Part shown: positions 35,192-47,672 of the stretch, piece after piece
Position numbering within the stretch: the first letter of the stretch is position 1
Layout of the letters: each line of letters opens with the position of its first letter
Assembly (NCBI GenBank): GCA_905250115.1
Contig: CAJNOI010000009.1
Location: 1,225,821 to 1,289,820 of the forward strand
Origin: Adineta steineri
Lineage: Eukaryota > Rotifera > Eurotatoria > Adinetida > Adinetidae
Direction: 5' to 3'
DNA: 64,000 nt
Translations under genes and position numbers: made by a program
Notes under the pieces: generated by a model
Seen by the model: the letters and a program-made list of their open reading frames with translations, nothing else
Told to the model about the DNA's origin: nothing
The model's database searches: none

Positions 35192-38100
35192 TTACCAGGC
35201 AATTTTAGCAATAATACTATGAGGAAATTTACGAACACAAAGTTTTCGAAGTTCATCAATGACTAACCAACCTATGCCAAATCCAATGGTTGGCATCACA
35301 TATTTTGCAGGTACAGGAGCTGTATCAAATATTCCATTAAACCAAGTTACTTGTGTAAAAATTAATACAGCGCTGATTGAAACCATTATAGCTACTAATG
35401 CAAACCAATTTCGATTTTGACCCCAAAATGGATTATGTTGAAAAATTGATGCATATCTTGTTCGTGTAGCAAAGTAATTGAAAATTTGAAATATACATAA
35501 TGAACAATAGTAAACTGATTGTGAAACATTGATCATCTGATTTATTTCTTCTGGATTATAAGCTGTAGGTAGATTGTTACCGAAATACTCGTAAGTAAAC
35601 ATAAATGAATAAAATGATATTCCATTATCAATCCAGTAGTAACAAAAACAGAAAAATGCAGTAAAACATTCTAGATTACCTATAAATAGATAAGCATGAA
35701 CAAGTAATTTCATATTGAGTAGATGGTCGTTCTTTCGATTTGATGGAGGTCGAGACATAATCTCAGTTTCAGGCTTTTCTGAAGCCAATGCCAATGAAAT
35801 AATTAAATCTAAATCAATCGAATAAAAACTTAACTCCAAAAACATCAATCAACAGTTACCATTTAGTACACAAAGAATTGTTGCTAAGAATGCTGAAAGT
35901 GATAAAGGAATACCAAACCACATGTTAAATATAATCGGCCAAAATTCTGACCAAGAACCTGATAAATCGATAAAAGCTCAATATCATTTACAACTATTTG
36001 TGTGAAAGAAATCTATACCTGCGGGTAATAAATAGATGACAACTTTTTTCAAGTTATCAGCTAGAAGACGACCTGTTTCAATAGCTGAAATAATCGATGA
36101 AAAATTATTATCAAGTAGAATCATATCGCTCGCTTCTTTCGATACATTTGTACCCGATTGCATGGCAATACCAATATCAGCATATTTCAATGATGGTGCA
36201 TCGTTTGTTCCATCACCAATAGCTGCAACTGTTTCTCCTCGTCGTTGAAATTCCATGATGATTTGCAACTTCTGTTCTGGCGACGTTCGAGCAAAGACTA
36301 ACTCTTGATGAGATAAGACCCAATTCCACATGAAATCATCCATATAACCAATCTGAGAACCAGTCATCTAATATATTCATTGAACATCATACTAAAATAA
36401 ACAAAAAGCCCTACCACGAGTGCATAAGGAATCTTTTCTTTCTCTTTTTCTTTATAGAAAATTGGTTTTGATTCACTAAACTGAGCTGTACATGATGAAT
36501 ACCATCGTTTGTACCATGATGGTTCGTTTACAAAATCATGTTCCTTATTTTGTTTTTCTATTGTTCTCGTTGCTCTACATCCAACACGAAATGGTGTTAT
36601 TATACCACGCATATGTTCTTGCAATAAGGTTTCATTACGATATAATCGAAAAACTGAATGATTGTTGTCATTTTCTTCAATTTGAAATGTATCAATGCCA
36701 TTTCTTTTAGAAATTTCTTCAGAGAATATATTCACTTGTTGAGCAACAGCTGTTGCTGTAGTCGGATGATCACCAGTAATCATTGCTATACGAATGTGTG
36801 CCTGACGTATTTTGAGTACCGAACCTGGTACATCGGATCGAGGCGAATCAAATAAGGAGAAAAAACCAAGAAAACAATAGTTTTCTGGTGGAAATCCATT
36901 GAAATCTTGGTTAAAGATAATGCCAGAACGTTGTCTTTCTTCATATCGTTGTATTAATTGATCATATCGCATCTTTGTCAACTTTTGTTGACTCATGGCA
37001 ATGACACGATAACCATTTTTACTTAACATTTCTCGTCGATAAAGAAGTTTCTGTTTGATTTCAGTTGTTAATGGCAAAATTTGACCATCATTACTCTTAT
37101 ACGATGAACAGTATTGAATAATAACTTCTGGCGCACCTTTCATTGTCAGCAAAATTGTATTTTTCTTCCATTCAAGTCGATTCGCTGTAATCATAAATTT
37201 ATTTTCTGAATTAAATGGTAAACTTCTTAGACGTGGATTTAAACAGCGTATTTCATCGATTTCCATACGAAATTCATAGACACATAGATTGTAGAGAGCG
37301 ATATCCACAGGATCACCTATAACATGTATTTCTAGATTTCTTTTCCTTATACCATGCTTGTGTTGTACATCTTTGGCGAGACTTGTCTTTGCATTATTGC
37401 ATAAAGCAGCACCAAAAATTAAATCATCAAATACTTCCACTCGTGATCTATTATCTTGGTTAGTCAAGGCAAATGATGGTGTTTCCACAGTTGGATATAC
37501 TTTTGCTGTCGAATGCTGAGAAATATGAAGAGATCCGACAGATAGTCGACGAATTGTGTGTGGTATTGTCATAGTTGTGGATGATTTGTCTTCTTCATTT
37601 TCAATTATTTTGTATTCACTGTCCGTGTCCCAAAATATCTCGTTTACAACTAATTTGTTCTTGGTCAATGTGCCTGTTTTATCTGTAGTAATCACTGAAA
37701 CAGAATTAAAACTTTCAACAATTTGTAAACTTTTTCCTAATATTCGCTGTTGACTCAATCGTTTAGCCACTATTACCAATGCTAGAACAGAAAAAGCGAA
37801 TGAGGTACAACATGTGTTCATTACTCTCTGTTATTTACCAAGAGTGATAGCCGATGGTAAACCTATAGGTAAGAAACTAACGATCATTCCAATTGAATTC
37901 AGGATATTTTCAGTCAAAGTAATGAAAGTTGGATGAGAGTAGTTAAGCCATCCTAACCAAGTAATCCAAAGAATAAAAATACTGATGATATCAGCCACAA
38001 GAACAAACAATACAAAACGATTCACTTCACGATGTAGATTAGTAATTTCATCACTAGAATTATCTTTTGTTGTTGTTCCTGACATTTTACCCAAAATAGT

Positions 38101-38883
38101 ATTGTCACCAGTTGCAATAACTATTGCTTCACCCATACCTTGTTCAACAAATGAAGAATAAAATCCAATATTAGTTGATTCCATCAAAATTTGACTTGTG
38201 CAATGAACAATGACCTTGACAGGTTTTGTTTCGCCCGTTAATTCTGCTGAATTAATCTAAATATATGCGCAAAATCAAAATAAAGGTAAAATAAAGAACG
38301 TGAAATTTACTTTGAGTCCTTCGCAAGTTAAAAATCGACAATCAGCTGGTAATATATCACCCATTCGTATTAAAATAATATCACCCGGAACGAGTTCATT
38401 CGTAGGAATCTGTTGTTCGACACCATCACGTCGAACAGTAGCAACTGTTGGTAATAATTTTGAAAATGATGCTATTATCTTAATCGATTTGAGTTTTTGA
38501 TATATATTGAGACATGCATTACAAATAATGATTAGGAAAAGTACAATGCCAAGAGCTAAATTTGTAATTGATGGATTCGATCCACCAAGTGGTTGGTAGG
38601 CAATAAAAGCGAGAATACCACCAAGCCAAAGAATTAAATTAAAACCCATGAATAATTGTTGAGATAACAACCAAAAATAATTCTGTGATCGAGGCGGTGT
38701 AATCTGATTGGTACCATAATGTAGTTGAGCATCATGTACAAAAGAAGTTGATAAACCAAATCGTTGATTTGAATGAAAACGTTGAAAAATACTTTCCATT
38801 GGAATAACATGAACATCTTGATCAAGTCGAGACATATCAGTATTAACCCAAAGATTAATATTTGAATGTCTTCGTGTTACCAT
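35192..38883 (-). CDS. Na,K-ATPase-like P-type ATPase (P2C-like), divergent ion-binding site
   Basis: Six exons, 38883-38311, 38256-37839, 37781-36415, 36367-36019, 35958-35860 and 35808-35192, join in phase into 1140 residues. P-type motifs in order: actuator loop with LTGETKPV, phosphorylation motif [12 protein letters not shown] (D364), KGAPEVI nucleotide-binding motif, [10 protein letters not shown], and hinge [19 protein letters not shown]. After the hinge [12 protein letters not shown] and the C-terminal six-helix region match Na,K-/H,K-ATPase alpha subunits (for example [19 protein letters not shown]). Membrane pump, ATP-driven cation transport. Key differences: PEGL in M4 of Na,K-ATPase is P321-I-G-L, and M5/M6 lack some usual carboxylates, so the ion and coupling are uncertain. 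An IDLD string in the 51-nt last intron (35859-35809) leaves that border slightly open. It may belong to a non-canonical P2C group known from fungi and protists. Confidence 0.88.
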
Positions 38884-39360
38884 ATTAGTAATACTCTTTT
38901 GTCGTTACTTTTCAAGCTTGCATTACAATCTAAAACTGGTGAACTAAATCAGAGAGAGAAGATACATGAACCTTTTCTAGTTATTTTTTCAATAAACACT
39001 CAACATATATAATGTAGTTTAAATTGATGTTCCTTTATATATATATATCCATCTGAGGATAATCAGATATTAAAATTTCATTTTAATAGAAACCTTCAGT
39101 TAACGATGCTCCTTTTCAATAAAAGTCTTTTTCTAATGTCTAAATCGATTGTTACGTGATTTGTCTAAAAGAATATAATTTGCCGTCAATTGTCTACATA
39201 CCATTTCTGATCTGTTAAAAGAAAGAATTGCAGTTAAAATTGAACAATGAACTCACCGAGTTTGATGTTTCTTAATAATCTTTGAAATTTTTTCAAATTA
39301 TATTTAGAAACATAATTATTTTATAAAAAATAAAGAAACTTTCAAACATGTAGACCGGAG

Positions 39361-39460
39361 TAGAGGTGTAACTCGATGATTTGATCGGCGGCTTAAAATT
39401 ATATAATTTTTTTCGCTTATCGACGGCGGCGGCGGTTTAATCGTTCGGCTTACATCTCTA
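39361..39460. mobile_element. Miniature hAT-like element with inverted termini
   Basis: Termini TAGAGGTGTAA and TTACATCTCTA are inverted repeats (10 of 11 positions), and complementarity continues inward (GGCGGC near the left, GGCGGCGGCGGTTTAATCG near the right). The GC-rich ends contrast with AT-rich flanks. The flanking octamers GACCGGAG and GTCCCGAG match at 6 of 8 positions, consistent with an aged 8-bp target-site duplication as made by hAT transposases. No coding capacity. Confidence 0.6.
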
Positions 39461-40065
39461 GTCCCGAGTGAGAGCAGTTTAATTATCTTAATACCAAAAT
39501 GACACGTTCTTATAAGGATAAAACATGCATGAGTTGAGATATAACTGAGGCATCAAAAGAAACTGAAAGATAATTAAAAATTAAAAATCTTTTAGTTTAA
39601 AAGTTACTTACGTCATTCAATGTACCCATTCCTTGAAGTATTTTTATTTACGAAGAAGAAAAAAAGACTAGTGCGTATTCTTCTCTTGCGTTGCGTGTTT
39701 TTTTTACTTGAATGCTAATTTGTGTATAAAGTAAAAAGATTTTAAAAATAAAATATAATTTAAATTGAGTGAAAAAAGAAAAAAAATACGATATACGCAT
39801 AATACTGCAGGCCTCGCAGCGTGTTTACTTTCCTGATTTTCTAAAAATGTTACGATTTTCCTGTTTTTAACTAAACATCCTGGTTTTGTCCTAATATTTT
39901 ATGAATTATATTCACAGAAGTGAACTTACCTAATTTTCATTTTTCCTGTTATTTTACTCCGTCTATTTCGAATTCTTGCAAAATATTTTTACGTATTTTC
40001 ATCAAAACCAAAGATAAAATTCAAAATACATTTATTTCAATCATTCATTTTTTTTCTTAATCGAT

Positions 40066-40235
40066 TCAAATTTTCAAAGCAGCCAATTTACTATTAGCAG
40101 CTATCATTAGTACTTCAGCTGTTCCGATATCATGAAATCTTTTATTCTTCATAGCTGCATCAAGTCTTGTAGTTCCTTCGTCTAACATATTAGTCATCCT
40201 ATTTAATTTTTCTTGTAAACTTTTCGTTGATGGTG
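40066..40235 (-). pseudogene. Short coding remnant, helical
   Basis: A minus-strand frame of roughly 55 codons ends at a TGA (40068-40066) and reads KLNRMTNMLDEGTTRLDAAM, then FHDIGTAEVLMIAANSKLA, a plausible amphipathic helix pair with good codon texture. The frame breaks upstream and no exon border or start is evident; the region up to about 40560 looks like further decay. Family unknown. Confidence 0.35.
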
Positions 40236-41568
40236 TTTATGTTTTTCAAGATCCAAGAGAAAATTTTGAATTAGTATTCAATAATTTTATATTCACTAAA
40301 TGATCTGTTGTTTTCATATACTGTGAAATGGGGTCCTATTCTTGGTTAAAACAATCCAGATCATCTATTTTACATACTACACATCAAAGTGCTCATATTT
40401 TCTCACTATGTTTCAACTATAAATCCAATTTAGCACCTTCATGATCTATTTTTTCAAGCTAGCTTTGTTTAAAATTAATATTTTTTGGCATTAATATTCA
40501 AATAGTATTTAAAATCAAGTAAAACAAAGATTTATTTTTTTCCAACTAATAATGTAAAATCTAGAACTACCTAAAGATAAAATAGAAAAATATTGATTGC
40601 CGCCTCCATCGGAGATCTGTTCACTAACAACGAATTAAATAACCTAGTTTCTTTATAATCTCGATTGATTAATGAGCAACAGACTGTCTATAATCGTTAC
40701 AATCTATATAATATGTTATGAATGCTGATGGTAGTATATATTCACAACTCGCGTGACAGTTTCTCAATTGCTACGTGACTTTTCTTGCAGAAATATTCGA
40801 TTTTCAAAAAAATATAGGAAAATAGGAAATACAGCCCGACTACGAAGCCAGTAAATTTCATAAAATTATGCCAGTTATTTTCCTCATACATTAAACTTAA
40901 CGATTTATTTCTATATCTTAGTGTTCTCTATCAAACATCTCAGTATGATGATTAAACACTGAGAAATCATTGTAAGATATCTCATAAAACAAGATCGCTC
41001 TTAGTTTGAATTCGATATCGGAGGATTAGAAATGGCTCATATACATTATAAAAAACTATAATTCGTTATAACTTCAATATGTCTAAATTCATCAACACAT
41101 CATTAATAAATAACTATTCTTTTCGCTTCTTTTTTAATATCGATGAATACTAATTAATTGACTGAGTTAGACTATGTATAGCTGACATATTCATATATAT
41201 ATCGTAGCTTTTTAATTTTTTCTTTATCAGACGAGATCCCGTTCAACACTATTAAAATGCAATTCAGTTTCACGTAAATTATTCTTTTGTAGATTGTTTT
41301 ATTCCACGATCATCCTTCAAGTTAATATTTTTATTGTTTTTTTATTACATGGAACACTCTCATAAAGAATTAAAAATATAAATATACCTTAGAAGAAAGG
41401 GTCATTAATACACATGCGTGTGCAAATGTATTATCTTATCAGTCGGCTCTGTCAATTACGTTTTTATTATTTGCAGAATTGTTCTCTGCACGCGCGCGTG
41501 AGCAACTAGAAAATATAACTAATTCAAAAATAAGTAAACAATGCATCTTTTTATTTATCAACTATTCC

Positions 41569-44500
41569 TTATAGTTTCTTTTTGATATTTTCAATACTGT
41601 TCTTCACGACTTTTATATCAGGATGAGTTGGAGAGAATGTACATTTTAATGTGTGGAGAGCACGTTCAGAATATGAGAGCGCTTTCGAATAGTCTTTCAT
41701 ATTGTAATACACCCTACTCATGGAGCTATATGAAGTGGCCAAATGAGGACGATTTGAAGGAAACGTTTTTTGTCGAATTTCAAGTGCTTTTTCGTTATAT
41801 AAAAGTGCTTTNNNNNNNNNNTTTGTCGAATTTCAAGTGCTTTTTCGTTATATAAAAGTGCTTTCGAGCACTCTTCCATCTTTGTATACACGAAACCGAT
41901 GTTGTTGTATGACTGTGCCAAATGTAGATGATTTGAAGCAAGAGTTTTTTGATAGATTTCAAGTGCTTCTTCGTAAAATGAAAGTGCTTTCGAGTACTCT
42001 CCAATCGTTGTATAAACATTACCCATGTTGTTGTATGAATTAGCCAAATCAGGATGATTTGAAGGAAGACTTTTTTGTCGAATTTCAAGTGCTTTTTCGT
42101 GAGATGAAAGTGCTTTCGAGAACTCTCCCATCGTTATATACACATTACCCATGTTGTTGTATGAATTAGCCAAATCAGGATGATTTAAAGACAAAGTTTT
42201 TTGTCGAATCCCAAGTCCTTTTTTCAAATATGAAAGTGCTCTCAAATACTCTCCCATCGTTGTATACACATTACCGATGTTGTTGTATGATGTAGCCAAT
42301 GACGGATGATTTGAAGGAAGACTTTTTTGATAGATTGCAAGTCCTTGTTCGTAAAGAGAAAGTGCTTTCGAGTACTCCCCCGTACTGTGATATAAAGCAG
42401 CGATATTATTGTATGAAGTAGCCAATAAACAATGATTTGAAGGAAGAGTTTTTTGTCGAATTTCAAGTGCTTTTTCGTGAGATGAAATTGCTTTCGAGTA
42501 CTCTCCCATCGTTATATACACATTACCAATATTGTTGTATGATGTAGCTAAATCAGGATGATCTGAAGGAAGAGTTTTTTGATACATTTCAAACCCTTGT
42601 GTGAAATAGGAAAGTGCTTTCGAGTACTCTCCCATCGCTATATACAGATTACCGATGTTGTTGTATGCAGTAGCCAATGACGGATGATTTGAAGGAAGAT
42701 TTTTTTGTTCAATTTCAAGATCTTTTTCGAAAAATGAAAGTGCTTTCGAGTACTCTCCCATCTTGCTGTACACCAAGCCGATGTTGTTGTATGAAATAAC
42801 CAATGAAGGATGATCTGAAGGAAGACTTTTTTGTCGAATTTCAAGTGCTTTTTCGTGAGATGAAAGTGCTTTCGAGTACTTTCCCAGATCGTCACACACC
42901 AAGCCGATGTTGTTGTATGAATTAGCCAAATCAGGATGATTTGAAAGAAGAGTTTTTTGAAAGATTATAAGTCCTTGTTCGTAAAAAGAAAGTGCTTTCG
43001 AGTACTCTCCCATCTTGTAATACACACCACCGATGTTGTTGTATGAAGTAGCCAAATCAGGATGATTTGAAGGAAGACTTTTTTGTCGAATTTCAAGTGC
43101 TTTTTCGAAAAATGAAAGTGCTTTCAAGTACTCTCCCATCTTTGCGTACACACCACCGATGTTGTTGTATGAAGCAGCCATATGAAAATGATTTAAAGGA
43201 AGAGTTTTTTGATAGATTTCAAGTCCTTGTTCGAAATGCCAAATAGCTTTTTCGTAGTCACCTTGCTTCGAATGGACAAATCCCAGTTGATGATAATAAA
43301 TTGCTTTTTCACCCTGATCAGATGTCTGTTCCAATAATATGGTGTAAAGTTCTTCCGCTTTATTGAATTGACCAATTCTAAGCAATAAGTTACTCAATCT
43401 CTCCCACCCACTGTTGCCAACAGCTTCTTCTCGTATTCGATCAGTAAGTAATCGTAATTGTTGATCATCATCCGATGTTAATTGTAATTCAACTAGGTAA
43501 AGTTGATTCTTATTATCCATTTGTTTAATTACACACACTCGAAAGACAGTGTGCATTGAGAAGAGAATTTCATCTTCTTCATTGAAATAACTCTCCTTTT
43601 TGATGGAGGCAAATGGTGTTGATTTAATAGAAGGATCAATTGACATTATGAAAAGAATACCCACCGTATCCGGTTTTGTTGAAGCACATCGAGCAAAATC
43701 GATGGATACTTCTTTATCTTTGCTGGTGGACAAGAAATTGTTGAATGACACTAGTCCACCTTTCGTTCTCTGAAGTTTTTCGAAGTCTGTTTCAGTAAGA
43801 CCTTGCCCTCGATAAACTACAAAAGACTTTCCACCATGAGCGCTAAATTGTTGCTCGTACAGTTGTTTAATTTGTTCATGCACATCACGTAGAAAAAATC
43901 CCATAGTAATAATTATATCGGCGTTCATTGTTCGAAGACCATAATTGAGCATAGAACAGATATTGGAAGGGAAAGTATACCACCAAATAGCTAATTGAGA
44001 AATGTATTCTTTCTCAAATCGGTCAATATATTTTGTTGACACGCAGTCATGATCTCGACAGTAAGTAATAAAGTCTTTGATAGCCTGTTCATCATGTTTC
44101 ATATCAAGAAGGATTTCCTTGAATATTTGTGTGTACATAAATATTGGTTCCAACTGATTTAAATTATCAGTTGAGGCCGTATCATTTACTGTGATAAAAC
44201 TAATGGCTATCGAGTCTCGATGATATTGTTTGAGACCCAGTTGTAATCCTTGGCATAAGTCATCGATGTTGGTATGAACGCTTTTGATTTTTTGCCATTT
44301 TTTAATCAATTTTTCAGGTAGGCTTTTAGTATCATTGAAAAGATAAACACTATCCAGCTGAGAAATATCATTGATCAGGGGCATGATTTGTTGAGCCATA
44401 CTATTTTCTACAATGAGAAAAAACTCGATATCTTGAGCATCACTAAGGAAGTCAATACATTCATCTCGTTGCTTAAAGACGTTCACATTGTCGACGGTGG

Positions 44501-44738
44501 TTCGTATTCGTATCAAACTATTTTCGTAATCTTTGTTTGTTTGATCCATGCACTCGTCTAACCAGAGGATTAAATAGTTTTGAACCATTCGTCGTCTTGG
44601 TTGAATAACATCCAATGATGTTACTGTTGCACTACTGTCATTGATGAACAGATTTGATGGTAAAGAAGCTTTTTGATTAGATCCTGATTCACTCATTTTG
44701 TTTTTATGACAATTTGATGTTGAATATAAGCTTGCCAA
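41569..44738 (-). CDS. ADP-ribosyltransferase fused to kinesin-light-chain-type TPR repeats
   Basis: Intronless gene from ATG at 44738 to TAA at 41571-41569, crossed by ten Ns (41812-41821). As written the gap shifts the frame; merging the duplicated 43-bp flanks gives a continuous reading of about 1038 residues. An N-terminal domain of unknown type (residues 1-270) is followed by an Arg-type ADP-ribosyltransferase fold: VVYRGQG (R310), FLSTSKD (S337), and EEDEILF with the E388-x-E390 pair, i.e. the R-S-E triad. From about residue 440 come two degenerate TPRs and then twelve 42-residue TPRs of the form SYNNIG.VY..MGEYSKAL..EKALEI.QK.LPSNHPDLA. Known role of the fold: transfer of ADP-ribose from NAD to protein arginines; TPRs would bind the partner. 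No signal peptide seen. Large families of this architecture are a bdelloid feature (from memory). Confidence 0.88.
41812..41821. other. Assembly gap (10 N) between identical 43-bp flanks
   Basis: Ten Ns. The 43 bases just left (41769-41811) and just right (41822-41864) are identical, beginning TTTGTCGAATTTCAAGTGCT and ending AAAGTGCTTT. This is the pattern of two overlapping contig ends that were scaffolded but not merged. Confidence 0.9.
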
Positions 44739-46675
44739 TAATTATTGTTGTCTGAGTAGTAAGAAAATTTACCGCTCTTATTTATAATGGCAATGGCGTG
44801 TTCTTTTTGTTTTCTTTTTTAGTATGCAAAATGTATGTAGTTTTTGTCAAGATTCGAAGAGCAACTTCAACTAGTTACCTTTTAAAATACTCTTGTGAAG
44901 AGTAAGACACAGAACAAGGCAAATAACTTTCTTAACAACGTTCGCAATAAAACAAAGAAATCAGAAACCAACGAAATAATTTCGTTTATAGTTATTATTG
45001 CCACCTTTCTTTTGTCTTCATCTGCGCAATTACTCGAGTATGCCAATGCGTGTGCGGCACTTTGTTGTTTAAAGAATAATTGAAACAAAACGGCAGATTT
45101 GATGTGTACGTAGAGAAAGTAAAGAAGAACAATATAAATATTGTGCTTCACATCGCATTAAGAAAGCTGTCTCTTACCAAAATCTCTTCGATCCTAAATT
45201 ACCTTTCAGTTACAAACGATAATATATTTTTAATGACAAAATCATTGCGTTTAATACTAAAGTATTTTAGAAGCAATACTCTATTGATGTATATATAAGA
45301 AATGAAAAATGATAATATATACTAATAGATGACACTATTGATTGTACAGGATCACTGCAAATGTTAAGAGCAATATATATTCGATTTTTTCTGGACAATA
45401 TTAAATATCCAAGCCAAGTTCTCTATCTATTCAATTGTATAGACAAAATATGAGAGAAAGTTTTGGTGCTACAATGCGCTTTAGATGACATACCATTAAA
45501 AAGTATTCAAACTGTATTTAAATTGAAATCCTGTCACGACCGTTACAAGCGTCTCTCAAGAACTTATGAACGTCATCATAAATAAGGAAAACTTACGTAT
45601 TTCCAAGATTCATTAGAACACAAGATATATTTTGCGATGCTAATAAATTATTAAATAAAGGTAACTTTGGTAAAACTAAGCTAGTATCATAACAGATCCT
45701 AAGACTTACTTTTTTTCGTAACTTGAACATGTTTTCATAATTCTTTCTCCTATATCATCCATTTATAAAAAATATTGAATAGAAACCTATACAATTCGTG
45801 CAGTTAATAAAACTCAAAAGTATATAGCTGTTTTTTTATATCGATTAATCTTATATGAGAAAGAGCACTGATAGTTTATTGTTTAATCATCATCTGTAAA
45901 ATATACGTTAGAAGAAAATGACGCCCAACTTTTGCATTTTTTTCGTTTTAATTTTATTCCGAATAAGCACACGAACGATATCAATTCGATCTTAATATTT
46001 TCACTTCACATATGGCAGTTAAATGAATAATAATATAACAATTTGAACAAACTTGATTTCGTATAGATAGCGTTTTTTTACAGTAAAAATAATCACGTCC
46101 AGTCTTTGTAAATATCCGAATTGTGTAAGGCTAAATGCTTACATTACGCGTCTTCTTATATTATTATTTGATATTATTAGAAATTTTATTTAGTTCTGAG
46201 TATTACAGAGTTCACCTAAAAGAATGTTAAAATGAAATTTAAAATAGAATTATTATATACATAAGCCATTTTACTATGTATTCGTTGAAAACAAAAGACA
46301 ACTTATAAATCTAGCAAGACTATGAATCAATGAAAATGTTTGCAAACTCTTCTCGGATAGCCTTTAGATTTTTATTCTTTTTCTAAACTCATTGGACCAT
46401 CCTTATAATTCATCATAACCTTAAATATTAGAAGAATCCAAGTTGTTGTATAATTATAATTCTTTATAAAAAATTTCTCTTGTAACTTTGAGAATTTTAT
46501 CGAAATGATAAATAAAACATGTAAAATAATAAATATTTATTTTTATTTTTAATCTTATTGTATCATGTTGTTTATTAATTTTCTAATAGCTCTCTGATGA
46601 AAAAGAGTATAACATAGAAAACAAAAACAAAATCATCGTTGTTCAATTGATGTTATTATGAACAAAATTCGACGA
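44739..46675. other. Intergenic AT-rich stretch
   Basis: Promoter of the ART-TPR gene on the left and 3' UTR of eS28 on the right. Overlapping frames at 44882-45298 on both strands show no family features or splice context. No repeat or RNA gene recognised. Confidence 0.4.
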
Positions 46676-46944
46676 TTATCGAAGACGACGAGCTTCACGT
46701 TCAGATTCTAGAAGAACGAGGACATCGTCAACACGGCTAAATATAGAATATTAATCAATGGCATTTATTTGTCAAAACAAAAAATTACTCACACTGGGCC
46801 TTTGACGTTACGAATAATCGATCGTTTTGATGATGATCCATCGATAATTTCAACACGTACTTGTGTACATTGGCCCTGACTGCCAGTTCGACCAAGAATT
46901 TTAACAACACGTGCCATAACACCGCCAGTTGGGTTTTTATCCAT
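46676..46944 (-). CDS. RpS28: 40S ribosomal protein eS28
   Basis: Two exons, 46944-46793 and 46736-46676, give 70 residues (human 69). The text is almost unmistakable: [30 protein letters not shown], then [17 protein letters not shown] at the C-terminus. The ATG at 46944 ([13 protein letters not shown]) is chosen over a frame that runs further upstream through likely 5' UTR. The protein is an OB-fold component of the small ribosomal subunit head near the mRNA exit channel (family knowledge). The intron splits the GPV Val codon after two bases with a GTGAGT donor. Confidence 0.97.
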
Positions 46945-47672
46945 GATGGTAGTCGAGTGAAATCTAGAAGATATTAAATTTATCAATTATAATGTAAAAT
47001 AGTAAATAAACTAAAAAATGGTATCGAAAAAAGAACAAGCTAATAATGATTTTATGTGTCGCCATCTTGAACACATTGTACTTTGGCCTTCACTGCCTTT
47101 TGAAAAATTGAAGAAAAAATTTATGAAAAATTCATTAGAATATTTAAAATATTTTTTAAATAAGAAAATGTAAATTTTAATATAAATATCTCAAACCAAT
47201 GAAATAAATTTCATTATCCGTATTATATTATTCGGATTTGTTTGACATTAAAATTATTACTTCGAATATCAGTTTTTCATTAGCTTAGTTTTTCATTATT
47301 ATCATTTATTAGACCAATCACAATTAACTCTGATTAAGGAATCGTTAGACATTTTATTTTAAGATGTATTTCAAGTGAAACATACGATTTTTCTCTTTCA
47401 TTAAGTTCCATAGCAACACATAAGCTAGTAAAAACTTTACATGATTACATAATCAACAATTAAATGTTAACAAACTAGTGTAGACGAAAAACGTGTTTCA
47501 AAAAAAAGATAATCTATAGTCATGTAAGCTCGTTTTCTCTTCTATGAAGTTGAAAAAACGTTCCTAGAACAAAAAAGATCAATAACAAACTATCATCAAA
47601 TCTTTTCAGTTATTCGAAATCCTGAGTTCTATTGTAATCTTATTGAAGAATTTCTTTTAGATTATTTCAATC
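46945..47672. other. Divergent promoter region between eS28 and NUDC
   Basis: About 730 bp of AT-rich DNA between two divergently transcribed housekeeping genes. An AG just before the eS28 leader (about 46970) could belong to a 5' UTR intron. TTTTCTTTTAG at 47650-47660 may be a 5' UTR acceptor for NUDC. Confidence 0.4.

Larger units (their letters stand above)
38884..41568. other. Long intergenic stretch
   Basis: AT-rich DNA containing the ATPase promoter, a 100-bp GC-rich transposon-like element (39361-39460) and a short decayed coding fragment (40066-40235). A CG alternation is seen near 41491. Other open frames are not supported. Confidence 0.4.

Noticed and set aside
41718..44738. Frameshift and early stop at the left end of the ART-TPR frame
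   Set aside because: It arises only from the ten Ns and the duplicated 43-bp flank; the frame is continuous when the overlap is merged.
44882..45298. Overlapping frames on both strands
   Set aside because: No domain, no intron structure and antisense overlap; likely chance.
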